In this document: one piece after another, positions 6,380 to 8,028 of the stretch
Numbering within the stretch: position 1 is the stretch's first letter
Layout: each line of letters begins with the position of its first letter
From: an uncultured Treponema sp.
GTDB lineage: Bacteria > Spirochaetota > Spirochaetia > Treponematales > Treponemataceae
Assembly: GCA_905373565.1 (NCBI GenBank)
Contig: CAJPTT010000092.1
Location: 1-8,028 of the forward strand
DNA length: 8,028 bases
Reading direction: 5' to 3'
The notes under the pieces: model-generated
What the model was told of the DNA's origin: nothing
Seen by the model: only the letters and a program-made list of their open reading frames with translations
Database searches by the model: none
Position numbers and translations under genes: made by a program

Positions 6380-6388
6380 TGTTATATT
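6380..6388 (+). promoter_or_regulatory. Extended -10 box directly before the 6392 gene (leaderless transcript predicted)
   Basis: The bases TGTTATATT give TG, one base and TATATT (5 of 6). Only three bases separate the box from the first ATG (6392), and a second ATG follows at once (6395). The expected start of transcription is near 6395, the A of the second ATG. TATACA-like bases lie near -35, but the match is poor. The box faces away from the promoter of the radical SAM gene, about 80 bp distant. Confidence 0.45.
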
Positions 6389-6391
6389 AAA

Positions 6392-7342
6392 ATGATGAAA
6401 AGAAAAAATGTTATCGTACTTGTCGTTTTATGCATATTCATACCGGTATATGCGCAAACCGGTTTCCAGCAGAATATAAAAAATCTTGAAAAGATTATAC
6501 ACAACCTGAAAAAATATGATTTTTATGAACATGAATTAAACATGAATACGGTTGAGAATACCATCATGGCACGTGAGACTTTCAGCAAAGATTGCTTAAG
6601 TCATACAAAACATGAAAATTTCTATTGTGAACGGATATTTCTTGACGGGTTACAAGGAAAAACATTCGCAATGATGCAAATATCAGGAAGCGGGCGGTTT
6701 CCATATTTAACGATTTATACCTATGATTTTCATAGTAAAAAATATACCATATATTTTGAAAGCGATTATAGGCTGGTAATTCCCGTTACCACAAACGGAA
6801 AAACACATTTTATTGAGATAATAACAAACTATGACAATAAGCGTTTAATCGGTTATGCGTTATTGGAACTGAATAATAAAGCTTGGAAAGAACAAGCTTC
6901 GGTTAGCGTTTCGTATTCGTATGCATTATCTGAAGAAGATAAAAAGTGGATATCCGAAAAACGGATAGAAGAATTGGCAAACTTCGATTATTCGTTTTTG
7001 GGATATAAGGAGGATCATCCCTGGGAAATCAGAATACCATGTGATAATAAAACTATCATAGGAAAATTATATTTAACCTCTGTCGGTTATCTGCCTTCAA
7101 ACTATAAAATAGAAATCATCGGGAACAGTAAAAATGTGCACTATTTCGATGAAAGTAAATGGGGATTTTATACTGTCGAAAAAGAAAACAAGCACTATCT
7201 CGTCTATATTGGTATGGGAGAAGATAAAGGTGACTGGCGATCCTCCCCAATAGTCAATTTTTATTTAAATGTTATAGATTTGGAAACGATGGAAAAAGTA
7301 TATAAAAATTATCTACAGGCAAAAATAAACTATCACTATTGA
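6392..7342 (+). CDS. Exported protein of unknown function
   Basis: This 316-residue protein (315 if started at the second of two adjacent ATGs) is not a family I recognise. A signal peptide is clear: MMKRKN, the core VIVLVVLCIFI, then PVYA before QT, with likely cleavage after VYA. The mature part is rich in strands, charged and aromatic (FPYLTIYTYDFHSKKYTIYF; KWGFYTVEKENKHYLVYIG), and suggests a soluble or outer-membrane-attached beta protein in the periplasm. There is no lipobox and no repeat. In style it is like the exported protein at 2293, also a two-part beta-rich protein, but I see no convincing sequence similarity. No Shine-Dalgarno precedes the start; the -10 box position suggests that the second ATG (6395) may be the true start of a leaderless message. 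The gene stands alone, divergent from the radical SAM gene and convergent with the antitoxin gene. Confidence 0.8.
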   Translation: MMKRKNVIVLVVLCIFIPVYAQTGFQQNIKNLEKIIHNLKKYDFYEHELNMNTVENTIMARETFSKDCLSHTKHENFYCERIFLDGLQGKTFAMMQISGSGRFPYLTIYTYDFHSKKYTIYFESDYRLVIPVTTNGKTHFIEIITNYDNKRLIGYALLELNNKAWKEQASVSVSYSYALSEEDKKWISEKRIEELANFDYSFLGYKEDHPWEIRIPCDNKTIIGKLYLTSVGYLPSNYKIEIIGNSKNVHYFDESKWGFYTVEKENKHYLVYIGMGEDKGDWRSSPIVNFYLNVIDLETMEKVYKNYLQAKINYHY

Positions 7343-7377
7343 ACAGTTCAGTCTTTGCTTTATCGGTTACTCTGACT

Positions 7378-7638
7378 TTATAAACCATACTTTGACTTTA
7401 GTTCTGCCACTGCATCATCAACATCGGTAACACGGCCTTCTTGTATATCTTGTTCCGCTGCATGCAGACTATCATACAGACGATCGAAAAAAGAGTTTCT
7501 TTCAAACGTTTCCATACTCATAATCACCATATCGCCGTAACCGTTTTTTGTTATAAAAATAGGTTCATTACTTTCATGACACAAGGCGGAAATATTTGCA
7601 GTATTCTTTAAATCACGTATCGGAACTATTTGCGGCAT
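7378..7638 (-). CDS. Phd/YefM-family antitoxin, no toxin gene adjacent
   Basis: This is an 86-residue protein of the Phd/YefM type, which binds DNA through its N-terminal half and neutralises a RelE/ParE- or Doc-type toxin with its C-terminal half. The start MPQIVPIRDLKNTANISALC is the usual beta-strand plus helix (IxxLR/K-NT). It is followed by the conserved EPIFITKNGYGDMVIMSMETFER. The tail (LYDSLHAAEQDIQEGRVTDVDDAVAELKSKYGL) is a helical toxin-binding type region. I chose ATG 7638 because AGGGGG stands six bases upstream; the longer frame to 7677 runs through the promoter and palindrome. A toxin gene would be expected at once downstream (below 7378), but only the end of the convergent 6392 gene is there, so the antitoxin is an orphan. 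It may silence its own promoter or act on a toxin elsewhere. Confidence 0.88.
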   Translation of the reverse strand: MPQIVPIRDLKNTANISALCHESNEPIFITKNGYGDMVIMSMETFERNSFFDRLYDSLHAAEQDIQEGRVTDVDDAVAELKSKYGL

Positions 7639-7658
7639 AACTATCCCCCTATGGCATG

Positions 7659-7667
7659 ATAATACCA
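7659..7667 (-). promoter_or_regulatory. Extended -10 promoter of the antitoxin gene
   Basis: On the minus strand the bases are TGGTATTAT: TG, one base and TATTAT (5 of 6). Transcription would start near 7652, leaving a leader of about 14 nt with AGGGGG before ATG 7638. The -35 position (about 7682-7687) falls inside the left arm of the palindrome at 7677-7698. Confidence 0.5.
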
Positions 7668-7671
7668 CAAT

Positions 7672-7704
7672 CAACAACCCCGACGCAAGCGTCGGGGTAT
7701 GTTG
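7672..7704. repeat. 20-nt palindrome across the antitoxin promoter, possible operator or REP-like element
   Basis: ACCCCGACGC (7677-7686) and GCGTCGGGGT (7689-7698) are exact reverse complements around AA. The stem extends by CAACA (7672-7676) with TGTTG (7700-7704) after one bulged base. It is far more GC-rich than its surroundings. It covers the -35 region of the antitoxin promoter, where a Phd/YefM protein could bind to repress itself. The same core recurs at 7747-7767 away from any promoter I can see, so a dispersed repeat is an equal explanation. No U-run follows to make it a clear terminator. Confidence 0.65.
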
Positions 7705-7729
7705 TTCTCATAAGGTGGTTACAGTCGGC

Positions 7730-7771
7730 TTTAATACCCTTTGTTACGACGCAGAGCGTCGGGGTATTAAA
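7730..7771. repeat. Second copy of the GACGC/GCGTC palindrome inside a larger interrupted stem
   Basis: CGACGC (7747-7752) pairs with GCGTCG (7756-7761) around AGA, and TTTAATACCC (7730-7739) pairs with GGGTATTAAA (7762-7771). Together they make a 16-bp stem broken by a seven-base bulge on the left arm (7740-7746). The stretch 7747-7767 repeats 7682-7701 apart from one or two bases. A further arm, TAAAGCCG (7785-7792), can pair with CGGCTTTA (7726-7733), which overlaps the outer left arm, so two folds exclude each other. Confidence 0.6.
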
Positions 7772-7812
7772 CCCTCCGTACGAATAAAGCCGTATTGTCT
7801 ATGAAAGATTAA

Positions 7813-7843
7813 ACCTGTTCGGAGACGAAGCTATCGAACAGGT
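7813..7843. repeat. Nine-base hairpin in the non-coding region
   Basis: ACCTGTTCG (7813-7821) and CGAACAGGT (7835-7843) are exact reverse complements around a 13-base loop. A smaller stem, CCGGA-CAA-TCCGG (7853-7865), follows ten bases later. Neither is followed by a run of T on either strand. On the minus strand they lie downstream of the partial gene at 7916 and could be part of its 3' end. Confidence 0.45.
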
Positions 7844-7915
7844 CTATTATATCCGGACAATCCGGCAGTGTTTGTGTTGGAAACTTCTAAAAACCGCAGT
7901 TGTTAGAGATGGCTG

Positions 7916-8028
7916 TTATCGTGCTCTATATTTTTTCAAGGCTTTTTTAATATCCTTGAACGCCCAATCGTAGTGACTCGAAGTTGCAGACACGCAGTAG
8001 CTGCCGAGCGTCGTCGTGCCCGTCCAAT
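7916..8028 (-). CDS. C-terminal end of an unidentified protein, cut by window edge
   Basis: The last 36 codons of a minus-strand gene can be read from the window edge to a TAA at 7916-7918. The residues start WTGTTTLGSYCVSATSS, then HYDWAFKDIKKALKKYRAR at the end. The mixed polar first half and the basic, amphipathic last helix look like a real C-terminus. The other two minus-strand frames are less plausible: one reads 26 residues to an earlier stop. I do not recognise a family. The antitoxin lies further downstream on the same strand but has its own promoter. Confidence 0.55.
   Translation of the reverse strand, partial: WTGTTTLGSYCVSATSSHYDWAFKDIKKALKKYRAR

Larger units (their letters stand above)
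7639..7915. other. Non-coding, hairpin-rich intergenic region
   Basis: These 277 bases lie between the antitoxin start and the stop codon of the partial gene at the right edge. They contain no open reading frame that I would defend on either strand. They hold the antitoxin promoter, two related GC-rich palindromes, an alternative long-range pairing, and two further hairpins, that is, at least four strong stems in about 200 bases. This could be a small RNA, a cluster of REP-like elements or a scar of a lost element. No tRNA cloverleaf is seen. Confidence 0.5.

Noticed and set aside
7343..7377. GAACAGTTC palindrome and TGACTTTA repeat between the convergent 6392 and antitoxin genes
   Set aside because: The stem is four pairs with a one-base loop and the repeat is eight AT-rich bases; neither supports a terminator or a mobile-element footprint.
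7639..7677. Longer N-terminus of the antitoxin from 7677
   Set aside because: It runs through the -10 box and the edge of the palindrome, while ATG 7638 has AGGGGG upstream and gives the usual family start.
7639..7915. CRISPR array or tRNA in the hairpin-rich region
   Set aside because: There are only two related repeats with one 45-base gap between them, not a regular array, and no cloverleaf or CCA-type end can be folded.

Overview
This is a stretch of AT-rich bacterial chromosome (roughly 35-40% G+C by eye). The short genes, several unrecognised exported proteins with AxA signal-peptidase sites, the COG4586-type ABC exporter, the SPL-family radical SAM protein and the DUF3784-like protein are together most like a host-associated spirochaete of the genus Treponema. 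That assignment is inferred from gene style, because the window contains no rRNA, tRNA or marker gene. No phage, insertion sequence, CRISPR array or RNA gene is visible.

Layout, left to right. Positions 1-1518 (minus strand) hold an ABC-2 exporter: a six-helix permease (730-1518), then its ATPase (1-749, C-terminus cut by the window edge), overlapping by 20 nt. Diverging from it, two exported proteins of unknown function (1698-2300 and 2293-3234, plus strand) overlap by 8 nt and form one transcription unit. A near-perfect 24-nt direct repeat sits on each side of this pair. Converging on it from the right is a two-gene minus-strand operon: a WYL-domain DNA-binding regulator (3732-4667) followed by a DUF3784-like membrane protein (3282-3695). 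Next come, reading leftward, an SPL-family radical SAM enzyme (5409-6284) and two small membrane proteins (5096-5359, 4806-5090). Divergent from the radical SAM gene is another exported protein of unknown function (6392-7342). A Phd/YefM-type antitoxin without a toxin gene follows (7378-7638, minus). Positions 7639-7915 are non-coding and rich in hairpins. The right edge holds the last 36 codons of another minus-strand gene.

Regulation. Six gene or operon starts carry the same promoter style, an extended -10 box (TG-N-TATAAT-like) with no convincing -35 box. For two divergent genes (radical SAM enzyme and the 6392 protein) this box lies so close to the start codon that the transcripts are predicted to be nearly or fully leaderless. 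The WYL regulator instead has a -35/-10 pair with 17-bp spacing and a leader of about 10 nt without a Shine-Dalgarno sequence.

The window is mostly ordinary chromosome. No clear new defence or mobile system is visible. The items most worth a second look are the orphan antitoxin with a 20-nt palindrome across its promoter and a second copy of that palindrome nearby, the repeat pair bracketing the two exported-protein genes, and the predicted leaderless divergent promoters.
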